This document shows, piece by piece, positions 31,058 to 40,770 of a DNA stretch of 64,000 bases. Below the pieces are notes generated by a model. The model was not told the origin of the DNA. It did not search any database and saw only the letters and a program-made list of their open reading frames with translations. The position numbers and the translations under genes were made by a program. Position 1 is the first letter of the stretch. Each line of letters starts with the position of its first letter. The stretch comes from Methanobrevibacter boviskoreani JH1 (GTDB taxonomy: Archaea; Methanobacteriota; Methanobacteria; Methanobacteriales; Methanobacteriaceae): NCBI RefSeq assembly GCF_000320505.1, contig NZ_BAGX02000008.1, positions 48,397-112,396 on the forward strand, read 5' to 3'.

Positions 31058-31555
31058 ATGGAGTTTAAGAAGGTATTTTTAGTTAGTTTAATTTTTTTGA
31101 TATGTTTGTGTGGATTAAGTTCCATCAGTGCTCATGGAGTGGATGTAACTGATGATACAATGATTATTGCAAATGAATCAAATTGTATTCTTGCAAAGGA
31201 AATTGTTGATGAGATGAATGTAAATGTTACAGTTTATAAGTTTACATCCTCTGGTGAGGCAGAGCATATTATGGAGCATATGTTAAATAATTCAAATAAA
31301 AGGGTTATTGTTTTATCATATCAAGATACTGCTCATGATTTTTTAAATAAACATGGTGATTTGTCTAATAGGTTAATTATTGTAGATGATGTTAATAATC
31401 AAACTATTCATTCTTCTATTAATCAATTATTGTCTGTTAAAACTCAGCCTGAAACCGTCAATTATATTTTGCCATTAATTGGAGGTCTAATTATTGGTTT
31501 AATTATTGGTTTAGGTTTAGGTGTTTTAATAATGAAAAGAAAGTATGAAATTTAA
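31058..31555 (+). CDS. Exported membrane-anchored protein with N-terminal AHG
   Basis: 165 aa. Signal peptide (KKVFLVSLIFLICLCGLSSI) with likely cleavage before or within SAHGVDVTDD, an extracellular domain of about 95 residues (TMIIANESNCILAKEIVDEM, later VIVLSYQDTAHDFLNKHGDL), and a C-terminal glycine-zipper helix (GGLIIGLIIGLGLGVLI). GTGAT site before the ATG. The domain is not recognised. Third gene in a row with a His at the expected mature N-terminus, next to CbiM, so I infer metal binding. Confidence 0.65.
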   Translation: MEFKKVFLVSLIFLICLCGLSSISAHGVDVTDDTMIIANESNCILAKEIVDEMNVNVTVYKFTSSGEAEHIMEHMLNNSNKRVIVLSYQDTAHDFLNKHGDLSNRLIIVDDVNNQTIHSSINQLLSVKTQPETVNYILPLIGGLIIGLIIGLGLGVLIMKRKYEI

Positions 31556-31914
31556 TTGTTTAGCTTAATTAATTAGATTATTCTTTTTGATTGTTGTTTA
31601 TTGGCTATTAAACATTATTGATTTTTAATTAACCTTTTAATTTTTTATTTTTTCTTATCTCTAATTATCAAAATTTTAAACTTAGTTTGATTATTGCCTA
31701 TTTTTCAATTAGTTTTTTCTGATTTCATATAAATCCAGTTTGTACATATGAAATAATAATTAAAATATAGAAATATCCATTATAATTCTTTTTTGTAAAA
31801 ATTTTCATAGCTCTTGCTGATTCTATAATCTTAAAAAAAGTAAATAAAAAAAGTATCTTAAATTAAGGATTTAATTTAAGATTATGTTAAATTTTAGTAG
31901 ATAAAGAAATTCTT
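31556..31914. other. Convergent gene-free gap
   Basis: 359 bp, T-rich, between two convergent genes. Nothing beyond poly-T stretches suited to ending transcripts. Confidence 0.5.
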
Positions 31915-33717
31915 TTATCCGAATAGATTTGTCTCATTAAGTTTACTATCAAACCAATGTGCACCTTTGTCTGCAAATTGTTTTACTATGGCTGAAATGA
32001 TTACGGTACCAATACCTAAACCTATCATATAGATTAATGCAGGGGTATAGGAGGTCCATAGTAATCCCAGTGCTGACTCACGTAGAAGTGTAATTGAATG
32101 TGTCATTGGTAAATATGGGTATAATGTTCTAAAGAATTGACTCATAATTTCAATTGGATAAATTCCACCAGTTCCTGAGATTTGCAATACTAAAAGAATT
32201 ACACTTAATGCTTTACCTACTTGTCCTAATGCTGAGATTAAGGAATAACAAATAAGCATAAATACCGCAGATATCAGGTATGCTGATAGTATAAATATTG
32301 GAACATTACTTACCTCAATTCCAAGCATGAAACAGCCTATTAATGTAACGGTTGCCTGAAGAAGTGACATGATGATAAATATTAATAATTTACCAAAGTA
32401 CATTTCTATTGGAGTGTATTTGGTTCCGGTTGCTTGTCCTGGTTTAAGCATTACAGCGGTAATTACAGCACCTACCCACATGGATAACACTATGTAGAAT
32501 GGTGCAACCTCTGAACCATAATCTTCAACAGGATATAATTCCTTTTTATCTAGTTTAACAGGGGAATAGAAGTAATCTCCTATTTGATCTTCATCAACGC
32601 CAGTTACATCGGATAATGAACTTGATGCAGATGAAAGTGAACCTGCTGCAGTAAACAATGCACCTGATGCAGAGTTTGCAAGTAATTCGGAACCTGCAGC
32701 TAAACTAAGAGCTCCATTTGCTAGGGATACAGAACCTCCTGCAACTTGGGAAGCACCGTTTGCTAATTCAACTGAACTACCTGCCAATTTGGAGGATCCT
32801 TGAGCTAGATTATTGGAGGCACCTGCTAATTCGGAACTGGAGTTTGCAAGTTTTACAGAACCGTCGACAACTCCTTTTACCTGATCAGGTAAGCCTGTTG
32901 TATTTACACCAGATAATTGACGAGATCCCTCTTGGACCTTACTTGCACCTGATGATACCTGGCTTGCTCCGCTTTGTACCTGTCCTGCTCCTGAAGATAC
33001 CTTTCCGGCTCCGCTTTGTACTTGGCTTGCTCCGCTTTGTACCTGTCCTACACCAGATGAGACCTGTCCCGCTCCAGAGGATACCTGGCTTGCACCTGAG
33101 GATAGTTGTCCCGCTCCGGAGGATAGTTGTCCTGCTCCTGAAGAGAGGCTGGACTGTAGGTCTCCTAATTTACCATATGCTGCAACATTAATAAACTCTA
33201 CAATTTCTCTATTAACATCATTATACACGGCCTTTGCACCGGAATCACATAGCTTACTTGCTACCGGGTTAGATTTTCTGTTTATGACATATTGTAGTTG
33301 TGCAGATTTTGGATTGTCTGTTGTAATTGAAGCAATGGACTTACTGAAGTTATGGGGTATAACTATACCTGCATAGTAGGTTCCATTATGAACTCCCCGT
33401 CGAAGATCACTTTCACTTACAAAAACCCAATGGAAATCATTGTTCTTTCTTAAATCTTTAACAATGTCATCACCCACGTTTAGGCTTTCACCATTGTATG
33501 TGGCACCATCATCAACATTTGCAATTGCAAAGTCAATATCTTTGGTGTTTTCATATGGGTTCCAACATGCCTCAATGTTTAGAACTGCATATAATGAAGG
33601 TAAAATAATTATTGCAATTAATGTTATTACCACAACGGGATTTTTAAAAGCCTCATGAGCATCTTTAGAAGTAATTTCCTTTACATTATGAAGATGTTTC
33701 ATTATATTTTTTGACAT
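31915..33717 (-). CDS. YhgE/Pip-like ABC-2 type membrane protein
   Basis: 600 aa. N-terminal helix (VVVITLIAIIILPSLYAVLN) followed by NIEACWNPYENTKDIDFAIA, the hallmark of YhgE/Pip proteins; an extracellular region with about 20 short repeats of the type SGAGQLSSGA and QVSSGAS (residues about 190-360), likely a long coiled or beta stalk; then six helices of an ABC-2-like permease at the C-terminus. In bacteria relatives act as phage receptors or in secretion of type VII effectors. GAGGTGA site. Downstream of a divergent-free TetR gene on the same strand, which probably controls it. Confidence 0.88.
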   Translation of the reverse strand: MSKNIMKHLHNVKEITSKDAHEAFKNPVVVITLIAIIILPSLYAVLNIEACWNPYENTKDIDFAIANVDDGATYNGESLNVGDDIVKDLRKNNDFHWVFVSESDLRRGVHNGTYYAGIVIPHNFSKSIASITTDNPKSAQLQYVINRKSNPVASKLCDSGAKAVYNDVNREIVEFINVAAYGKLGDLQSSLSSGAGQLSSGAGQLSSGASQVSSGAGQVSSGVGQVQSGASQVQSGAGKVSSGAGQVQSGASQVSSGASKVQEGSRQLSGVNTTGLPDQVKGVVDGSVKLANSSSELAGASNNLAQGSSKLAGSSVELANGASQVAGGSVSLANGALSLAAGSELLANSASGALFTAAGSLSSASSSLSDVTGVDEDQIGDYFYSPVKLDKKELYPVEDYGSEVAPFYIVLSMWVGAVITAVMLKPGQATGTKYTPIEMYFGKLLIFIIMSLLQATVTLIGCFMLGIEVSNVPIFILSAYLISAVFMLICYSLISALGQVGKALSVILLVLQISGTGGIYPIEIMSQFFRTLYPYLPMTHSITLLRESALGLLWTSYTPALIYMIGLGIGTVIISAIVKQFADKGAHWFDSKLNETNLFG

Positions 33718-33838
33718 CTTTCACCTCATTTTTAATAAATATAATTATCTATAATTTAATAATTAGAATCTTATATTAAAAATTCATTTAAATAATTAGA
33801 AATAGTCTTCTAATTCCATTTAATATTTTAAATATATA

Positions 33839-34432
33839 TTATTTAATTAAAATTCCATTATTTAAAACATCAAGGAAGTCGTCAATATATTTATTTACAT
33901 CATATTGAGGAGTCTTGGCAAAAAATTTCCATAAAACAATAGTTTCAAAGAAAACGCTATAGATACTAATTGCAAGAATATCCGGATTCACATCCCTGAT
34001 ATTTTTTTTGGATATTTGCATTTTAAAAAAGCTTTTAAGTTTGTTAATGATTGTATCGGCTATTTTTAAAATTATACTTTCCTCAAATGGTATTCCATCG
34101 ATTTCCTCCAGTGCAACTTTAATTATTTTAAAGTCGTCATTTGGAAGGTTTATAATTTTAAGATAGGATTCTCTCAAATAGTCGTTTACTGAAATTGAAT
34201 CATCAAACTCAAAAATTTTATTGATTTGTTTTATAAATTCTTCTACGAATACTTTCTTAGAAACTTCGATAAGATTATCTTTAGATTTAAATTTTCTAAA
34301 AAGAGTAACTTCACTTACTCCTGCTTCCTCAGCTATTTTTTTAGTGGTTGTTTTGGATATTCCATTTTCCTCTAAAACATGAAAAGAGGCATTGATAATC
34401 CTTTCCTCAGTACTCATATTTTTAACTTCCAT
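33839..34432 (-). CDS. TetR/AcrR family regulator
   Basis: 197 aa. N-terminal helix-turn-helix (TEERIINASFHVLEENGISK, then KIAEEAGVSEVTLFRKFKSK) and an all-helical ligand domain. The first ATG is 34432; an internal ATG 15 bp later (MSTEERI) is also possible. A 22-bp inverted repeat sits directly upstream (34435-34456), which points to autoregulation. It lies just upstream of the YhgE-like gene, 121 bp apart, and probably represses both. Confidence 0.9.
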   Translation of the reverse strand: MEVKNMSTEERIINASFHVLEENGISKTTTKKIAEEAGVSEVTLFRKFKSKDNLIEVSKKVFVEEFIKQINKIFEFDDSISVNDYLRESYLKIINLPNDDFKIIKVALEEIDGIPFEESIILKIADTIINKLKSFFKMQISKKNIRDVNPDILAISIYSVFFETIVLWKFFAKTPQYDVNKYIDDFLDVLNNGILIK

Positions 34433-34434
34433 AA

Positions 34435-34456
34435 TGTAAGTAAGTACCTACTTACA
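34435..34456. promoter_or_regulatory. Probable TetR operator
   Basis: Arms TGTAAGTA (34435-34442) and TACTTACA (34449-34456) with a 6-bp centre AGTACC. Perfect arms, 2 bp from the regulator start codon, so binding would block transcription or initiation of a short-leader mRNA. Confidence 0.72.
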
Positions 34457-34830
34457 TATAAACTTATCTTAAGATTTATTAAGATTTTTAAAAATAATTT
34501 AATATTTTATAATAAAATTTAAAATATCCATGGATATTTGGACAAAATTAGTTTTTTGTTTCTTTTATAGTTTAAGTTAAATCGAGTTTCAATAATATTT
34601 CAAGAATAGTTTGATTTTAGAAAACTCGGATTTTATGTTATTGTTTTAGAATTGGTATCAATCTTAAAACTGGGATTTTTATTTTAATCTTTTAAAAAAT
34701 CATGAAAATAAATTAAAATCTGTCAAAAATTAGATTGCTATAAATTATCCCTATGTTTATTTCAATTTTGGAAAAATTAAAATAAAAATAATTTATAATG
34801 TTATTTGGTTTTGTTGGATTTTAAATACTG
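34457..34830. other. Gene-free gap
   Basis: AT-rich; holds the promoter of the TetR gene on its left edge. No gene or structured repeat seen. Confidence 0.5.
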
Positions 34831-35091
34831 TTAGAGCTTTTTTTTAGGTATGATTTTAATAAATGAATGGTTGTTCATAATCATTTCTACTTGAGTAAAG
34901 TTATCGATATCTTCATTGTTGTTTAATTCATACTGGTTTTTTATTTCTTCGTTGATAATGTCCCTTTTATTACTGGTTTCATTGGATTTCTTTCTAGTTT
35001 TTTGGTTGGGTATAGTTTCATTACCACAATTAAAAAGATATTCATCAGATTCTTCTAATGGTAAATCACTGACGGCATCAGAATTAATCAT
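34831..35091 (-). CDS. Small hypothetical protein, hydrophilic
   Basis: 86 aa. Starts MINSDAVSDLPLEESDEYLF, is rich in Asn, Glu and Lys and lacks membrane helices. An AGGAG site sits 8 nt before the ATG, which is the main support for a real gene. No family recognised. Stands alone between large gaps. Confidence 0.55.
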   Translation of the reverse strand: MINSDAVSDLPLEESDEYLFNCGNETIPNQKTRKKSNETSNKRDIINEEIKNQYELNNNEDIDNFTQVEMIMNNHSFIKIIPKKKL

Positions 35092-35791
35092 AATAATTCT
35101 CCTATTTTTTAAAATCTAAATTGTAGGTTAAAATATATCATCTTCCATATATAAATAACTTTTGATTTGATTTTTCTATTTTTATTTAGTGTTTGCTTCT
35201 TTTCTTGAAAAATGACTTGTTTTAAACTAGAAATATTCTTTTTATTTTTATACCTTATTTGATTTTGTTTAAAAATATGATTTTTTACATGATATTTCTA
35301 TAAAAAAATGAGATATGTTCAACTTTAACGGATTGTTTTAAGTCTGTTCTGAACAGAATTATTGTGATTATGAATAAAAATCTTATAACTGTGTATTCTA
35401 CTTAAATTTCCTTCTTTTGATTTTTTAAAAATTTTATAATAATGTTCTATAAAATGAATTTTGTATAATTTTTTTTTTAAAATATTAAAATCTTAATAAT
35501 TTATTATAAAAAAATTAAGTTTTGTAAAAGATAATTCAAAATAAAATTTAATCGAAAATTCATTAGTATAGCCTATCCATTTGTTGAATGTTTAATTAAA
35601 TTAAGTAAACAATAGATATAATAATTAGTGGAAATAGTTGAAATTTGAAGAATAATTAAAATAAAAAAATTTAGGGGAATTAGTTCGAATTGAAGAATAG
35701 TTAAAATCAAATAAAGTTAGTGGAATTAGTTCGAATTGAAGAATAGTTAAAATTAAAAAAAGTTAGGATAAATGTAGATAAAGATTCTCAT
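35092..35791. other. 700-bp gap with palindrome and tandem repeats
   Basis: No gene. Contains a perfect 15-bp palindrome TCTGTTCTGAACAGA at 35343-35357 and three tandem 46-bp copies at 35628-35765. Otherwise A/T runs. Confidence 0.55.
35628..35765. repeat. Three 46-bp tandem repeats
   Basis: Copies begin at 35628, 35674 and 35720 (consensus start GTGGAATTAGTTCGAATTG); copies 2 and 3 are nearly identical, copy 1 is diverged. Located just downstream of the zinc-ribbon gene end. Confidence 0.8.
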
Positions 35792-36640
35792 TTATCCATA
35801 TGTATGACATACTTTACAGTAACCATCGCCATCTGTATCATGAGTACCTTGTGCAATACATTGGCTTCTACTTATGCCGTCAGTACCTGATCTGTCATAG
35901 TTAGTATAATGATGGCAGTTTGTACAATATCCGTCGTGGTTTGTATCATGTTTTCCTGATGCAATACATTCGGCCTCGGTCATTGCATGTGCAGAACCTG
36001 AGGAACTTGAAACTGATGAACTGTCACTACTACTGTCATCGGAACTGGATTTTTTAGTAGTGTTTTTTGATAATATTATTGAATCAAGATATTCCTGGGT
36101 ATTGTGGTCCTTGTTGGCACCTGTAATTTGTACCCAATAATATTTGTCATTAATATATAACTCTTTGGCAACTGCACCATTTGCACTTATATTGCCTTCA
36201 AGTAAAGATGGATCTGCTCCTGCAGCATCAACTGTAATAACGGTTAAAGTAAATGAATCCCCGTTACCGTTGACTTGATAGGCTAAGTCAGTAGCTTGGC
36301 TGTCTCCAATATTGGTGGAAGAATTACCTATTAGTTTATAGTCATATCCGGTCATGTTTAGTTTTAAATCAGATATTTGTAGGATCTTATCCTCTTTATG
36401 GACTAATGATGAAATCGGATTATCGCCGTCATTATATACGGCATACACAACACCTAATATTATTAGGCAGATGAGCACTGCTGCAAGTCCAACGATGATT
36501 ATATTCTTTGTGTTATCCTTAGACTCTTTATTGTTTGCGGTATTTGGTGTAAACTCTGAGTTTAATTTATTACCACATTTGGAACAAAAGGTTGCATCAT
36601 CGGATAGTTTTTGACCACATTTAGGACAATACTTACTCAC
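35792..36640 (-). CDS. Zinc-ribbon membrane protein with CxxC/DxDxDG repeats
   Basis: 282 aa from a GTG start preceded by a perfect GGAGGTGA. N-terminal zinc ribbon (YCPKCGQKLSDDATFCSKCG), a membrane helix (IIIVGLAAVLICLIILGVVY), an extracellular domain of about 110 residues, a Ser-rich linker, and two C-terminal repeats: ECIASGKHDTNHDGYCTNCH and QCIAQGTHDTDGDGYCKVCH. Each repeat combines an EF-hand-like DxNxDG/DxDxDG loop with a CxxC pair, suggesting paired calcium and zinc/heme-like metal binding outside the cell. Paralogous in design to the proteins at 13143 and 37064. Function unknown. Confidence 0.8.
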   Translation of the reverse strand: MSKYCPKCGQKLSDDATFCSKCGNKLNSEFTPNTANNKESKDNTKNIIIVGLAAVLICLIILGVVYAVYNDGDNPISSLVHKEDKILQISDLKLNMTGYDYKLIGNSSTNIGDSQATDLAYQVNGNGDSFTLTVITVDAAGADPSLLEGNISANGAVAKELYINDKYYWVQITGANKDHNTQEYLDSIILSKNTTKKSSSDDSSSDSSSVSSSSGSAHAMTEAECIASGKHDTNHDGYCTNCHHYTNYDRSGTDGISRSQCIAQGTHDTDGDGYCKVCHTYG

Positions 36641-37063
36641 TTTTTCACCTCCCTAAACAGTTACTTAATTAAATTTTATATAAAAAGATATATAAAGCTT
36701 TAAGATAATTTTTTAGTTTATAATCTTGTTTAGTTTTCATGCTTTATACTCTCATGATATCTTAGTTTTTTCTGAATAATGGAACATATAAATGATTATC
36801 AATTAAATCTCCATCATGATTAAAATAAAACTTTTTTAAGTTTATTGAATTTATTCTGTCTTTGTTTAAGTTCCACATGATCTTAAATTGTTATTAATCC
36901 AGGAAGCCCTGTTTATCTGGAAAAATATAAAGCATTAAATTCAGTTTATTGCATAAATTTTACAAAAATATAAAATATTATAAAAGCTATATAATATTAT
37001 TAATATTATTTTAGGAATCAATTGATATTAAAAATCATAATCCTAAAACTAAGGAGGTGAATC
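36641..37063. other. Divergent promoter region of two zinc-ribbon genes
   Basis: 423 bp. Both flanking genes have strong GGAGGTGA-type sites at its ends. TATA-like TTATATAAA near 36675 and TATAATATTATT near 36990 serve as likely promoters. No other gene seen. Confidence 0.55.
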
Positions 37064-37753
37064 ATGGTTAGATATTGTCCAAATTGCGGTGCAAAAAACA
37101 AAGATAATTCTAAATATTGTGTCAAATGTGGAAAATTGATCAGTATGGACATCCATGATATAAATAAGAATAGCATCCCTTCCAATAAAAATAGAAAAGA
37201 GAATTTCAATGAAGAGAAACAGGATGAAAATGGTCTGAATAAAAACATTTTGATTATAGCTATTGTGATTATATTATGCACCGGAATCATTGCAGGGGCG
37301 GTTATCTTTTCAAGCAACAATTCCTCAAATCAGCAAAACGATACAAATCCAGATCAGAATCAGCAGAATACAGATACCAATGTAAATAACCCCTCATCAG
37401 GTAGTGGCAGTAGCAGTGCAACTGCTGTAAGCAATCTTAAAATCATAAGCGGTAGTGTATCTACTGGCAGCAGCGATTCGGATAAGTCCTATTGTCATGT
37501 CTATGTCGGATCCGACCATGCAGGGGACTCTGTAAGAATCAGCGCCCTATTTAGTCGTGACGGCAACAATCTTAATGAAGGTAGGATTGTAAGTACCAAT
37601 GTTGATTCAGCTGGTTATGTTGATGTTAATAGTGCTGACGGATTTAAATATTATCCTGATCAGGTTATACTGACCTTATATGACGGTGACGGTAATAGGC
37701 AAGATCAAAAAACAGTATATCTAAGTGCTACAAGCGGTACCCAGACATTCTAG
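37064..37753 (+). CDS. Zinc-ribbon membrane protein
   Basis: 229 aa. Zinc ribbon YCPNCGAKNKDNSKYCVKCG, a charged linker, one membrane helix (ILIIAIVIILCTGIIAGAVI), a Gln/Asn and Ser-rich stalk and a C-terminal beta domain of about 100 residues (KSYCHVYVGSDHAGDSVRIS). AAGGAGGTGA precedes the ATG. Divergent from the related gene at 35792. Function unknown; likely a sensor or envelope protein anchored in the membrane. Confidence 0.8.
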   Translation: MVRYCPNCGAKNKDNSKYCVKCGKLISMDIHDINKNSIPSNKNRKENFNEEKQDENGLNKNILIIAIVIILCTGIIAGAVIFSSNNSSNQQNDTNPDQNQQNTDTNVNNPSSGSGSSSATAVSNLKIISGSVSTGSSDSDKSYCHVYVGSDHAGDSVRISALFSRDGNNLNEGRIVSTNVDSAGYVDVNSADGFKYYPDQVILTLYDGDGNRQDQKTVYLSATSGTQTF

Positions 37754-38173
37754 AATTAAATTATTTGATGAACTGTAAATTCTTTAATCTATTCCATTTT
37801 CTTTTTTTAAGGTTTTGGTTCCTTTTAAGCTGTTCCATTTTCTTTTTTTAGGTCTTGTTTTAGCTTTTCTGATTTATCCTACTTTCATCTTTTTAAGTTT
37901 TGGCTTTTTTCAGTCTATTCTATCATCTTTTTTTAGGTCTTGTTTTGGCTTTTTTTTAAATGCCTTATTTCCACCTTCAATGGAATAATCTATAAAACCT
38001 ATTTTTTAACTTTTCTTCTATATGGAATCTCTATTTTCATATTTGAAATTTATGTGTACCTAAAAACAATAGTAAACCGTCCATACATCAAAAAACTGTA
38101 TATTTTTTTTACATAAGCTTTATATTTTATTTAAGTATTTTTAAAAAATCCAAAAAAATAACAAAGTTTATAT
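37754..38173. other. Gap with degenerate T-rich repeats
   Basis: Holds three to four loose copies of a T-rich unit with TTTTTTTAGGTCTTGTTTT (near 37845 and 37928) downstream of the zinc-ribbon gene. A half-site GTGTACCTAAAAA is seen near 38053. No gene. Confidence 0.5.
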
Positions 38174-38189
38174 TTTAGGTATGCCTAAA
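38174..38189. promoter_or_regulatory. DtxR-like inverted repeat upstream of adhesin
   Basis: TTTAGGTATGCCTAAA, near-perfect inverted repeat about 150 bp upstream of the adhesin start. A perfect version (TTTAGGTATACCTAAA) occurs at 40953. The arms resemble metal-responsive DtxR/MntR-type operators; that assignment is inference. Confidence 0.5.
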
Positions 38190-38221
38190 TTTTAATTGGT
38201 TTCATATTGATTTCAAAAAAA

Positions 38222-38246
38222 GGCCTATATCTGATCGGATTAGGCC
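38222..38246. promoter_or_regulatory. Hairpin upstream of adhesin
   Basis: Arms GGCCTA and TAGGCC with a 13-bp centre that itself contains ATC/GAT complementarity. It is unusually G+C rich for an intergenic site here. Could be an operator or a 5' leader hairpin; about 85 bp before the coding start. Confidence 0.45.
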
Positions 38247-38315
38247 ATGATTAATTTAATATAAAACTATCTGATTCTTATTTTAATTAGAATAAGGATT
38301 GTAAATACAAATCAA

Positions 38316-40770
38316 ATGGAGGTGAATTATATTAAGCAGGTAAAAGCTTTATTGATTCTAATTATATTGTTTTTAAGTATAGGCACAATATCTGCTAGCG
38401 AGAATATTAGCGATGTAGATAATGATGCTATGGACGATTCACAAATAATTAATGAAGTTATCTCCAACTCATCTAATTATGTTGTTGGTGATGACGGCAA
38501 TACTAAATCATTTAAAGATTTACAGGATTTTATAGATTCTAACACTAACGGAACAATTGATATTGACAGCGATTATAAATTTGATTCTAATATTGACTCA
38601 AAAGGCGGAATAAAAATTACTAAAGATCTAACTATCAATGGTAACAATCATGTGATTGATGCCGATGGTAAATCTTTTATATTTAACATCACTAACTCAG
38701 CAGTTACAATAAGCGATTTGACCTTTAAAAATGCCAATGCTAAAAACTCCAATATGGGCGGTGCAATTGATTCTACAGGTGACGAATTAATTGTAAATAA
38801 CTGTAATTTCACGAACAATACAGGAACCCAGCATGGCGGGGCTATTAATTCAAGGTCAACAACCACTATTATTAACAACTCCAACTTAATTCAAGCAGAC
38901 TTAGAAATTCCGATTATATCTATGGAGCTGCGGTATACTCATCACATGATGTTAAAGTATACAATTCCAATTTCACTGATAATTATATGGTTAGATACGA
39001 TTCCTATGCAACCGGTGGTAGTGCAATATATTCACTGAAAAATGTTGAGGTTTACGGATCTAACTTTGAGAATAACAGCGGAACGCGATTCGTTGTAATG
39101 GGTAGAAATGTTAACGCAAGTGATTGCACTTTCTCAAACAACAGTAATTATGATCCATATGGAGCTGGAGTTTTAGGTGCCGGAATAAATATGAACGTTG
39201 ATAATTGTACTTTTATATGTAATACCGCAGGCAAATATGGTGCCGCTGTATATGGAACTGATGTTGTTGTAAACAATTCTAAATTTATAAATAATACAGG
39301 TAATAAAAATTATCTAGGTTCAGGAATATACTCAAATGGAAATTTGAATGTTTCAAATTCCTTATTTAAGGTAACACTGCAAATTTCCGTGGAGGTGCAA
39401 TACTGGTTGATGGAATTGGAAACATTGACAATTGTACATTCATTAATAATACTGCATATAAATCTGGTGGAGCAATAAGTGGAACTACAATTAACGTTAA
39501 TAACAGCAATTTTAAAGGAAACTACGCATCAAAATATGGTGCCTCTATATTTGCGGTAAATGCCACTATAAACAACTCAAACTTTACAAACAACCATGAC
39601 GGAAACAACTCTTCAATATTTGCTATAACTAACTACACCATAAACAACTCCAATGATGACAACAGGGAAACATCCCTTAACTTAACCAAAATAGTCTATG
39701 GTACTTACAGGGGTTTAATTAACTTTAGTAATGGATATTATGGATATTGTATTGAACCATATGCTACCGAAGGCGGCGACGGTTATGCAATAGATGATCT
39801 AAGTTCACTTACAGATTTAAACGGTAATGATGTTTCCGAGTATTTGAAGATCTTCATATGGTATTATTATAATAATACTAACGTGTCCTCTGATTTATTG
39901 GGTTATGATATGCAATTATATCTTGCAGAATTCACAACTGGAAATTTCAATAGGTTAGCTAAGTATTATCCGTCACTTAATAAAACAGTTGAATTGTATG
40001 AAAGTGGTTTTAGAGTTCCTACCCATAATGCTGTTAGAAAATTAGACAATGGTTCCTATATGATATTTAACTTTAAAACATTCTTAACCACAACGGTTCA
40101 TCAAACTTGTATAATGTTTAATGTAAGTTATTTGGATGAATTGGATACCCATATGGAAGTTGAAAAGATTACTGTAAAACCTTTAGTCAATTTAACCAGT
40201 AAAGCCCCATTTATTATCCGCGTTACAAATGATTGTAATTATACTTTGGATAATGTGTTTGTTGTTGAAGATAAGTGGGATGATGGTTTGGTTTATGATT
40301 CATGGAACAATGATGCGAACTGGACTCATAGCTTAAATGACGGTAAACATACCTGGTATTACATTAATTATTTGGCACCAGGAGAGTCTGCAGAATTTAC
40401 TGCATACTTTAACACTACTAAAACAGGTAATTTTACAAATTATGTTATTGCCGGATCTAATCAAACCCAGAATGTTACAGCTGAGAATTCCACCGAGGTT
40501 ATAATTGGTAATACTACTAATAATACAAACAATAATACTAATGTAACTCCTAATAATAATACTAACAATACCGATAGTAACACAACTGATAACACAACCA
40601 ATGATACAGGTAAGAACGTTAAAACAAGCAATGATCCAAATATCTCTGTACTTAAAAATGGTAAGGCAGGTATATTTGCAGTTAGAACCATGCCTAAAAC
40701 TGGAAATCCTTTATTGATTTTGTTAATCTGTATCTTGTCTTTAGGATTAATTCCATTTAAGAAAAATTAA
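38316..40770 (+). pseudogene. Adhesin-like surface protein broken by two frameshifts
   Basis: Signal peptide (VKALLILIILFLSIGTISAS), a right-handed beta-helix region with many NNSNF/GGAI-type repeats, an extracellular module like DUF11 repeats, an Asn/Thr-rich spacer, and a C-terminal MPKTGNP plus membrane helix. Three reading frames must be joined: 38316 to about 38890, about 38890 to 39370, and 39370 to 40770, the repeats continuing smoothly across each shift (for example NSDYIYGAAVYS after the first and GNTANFRGGAIL after the second). The full protein would be about 815 aa. A GGAGGTGA at 38318-38325 lies inside the apparent first codons, so the true start may be the ATT at 38331. Confidence 0.8.

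Noticed and set aside
32718..33191. 157-codon open frame on the + strand
   Set aside because: Shadow of the short repeats in the YhgE-like gene; Leu/Arg-rich, no ribosome binding site.
40461..40691. Leftward Val/Leu-rich frame of 76 codons
   Set aside because: Antisense of the Asn/Thr-rich spacer in the adhesin; composition artefact.
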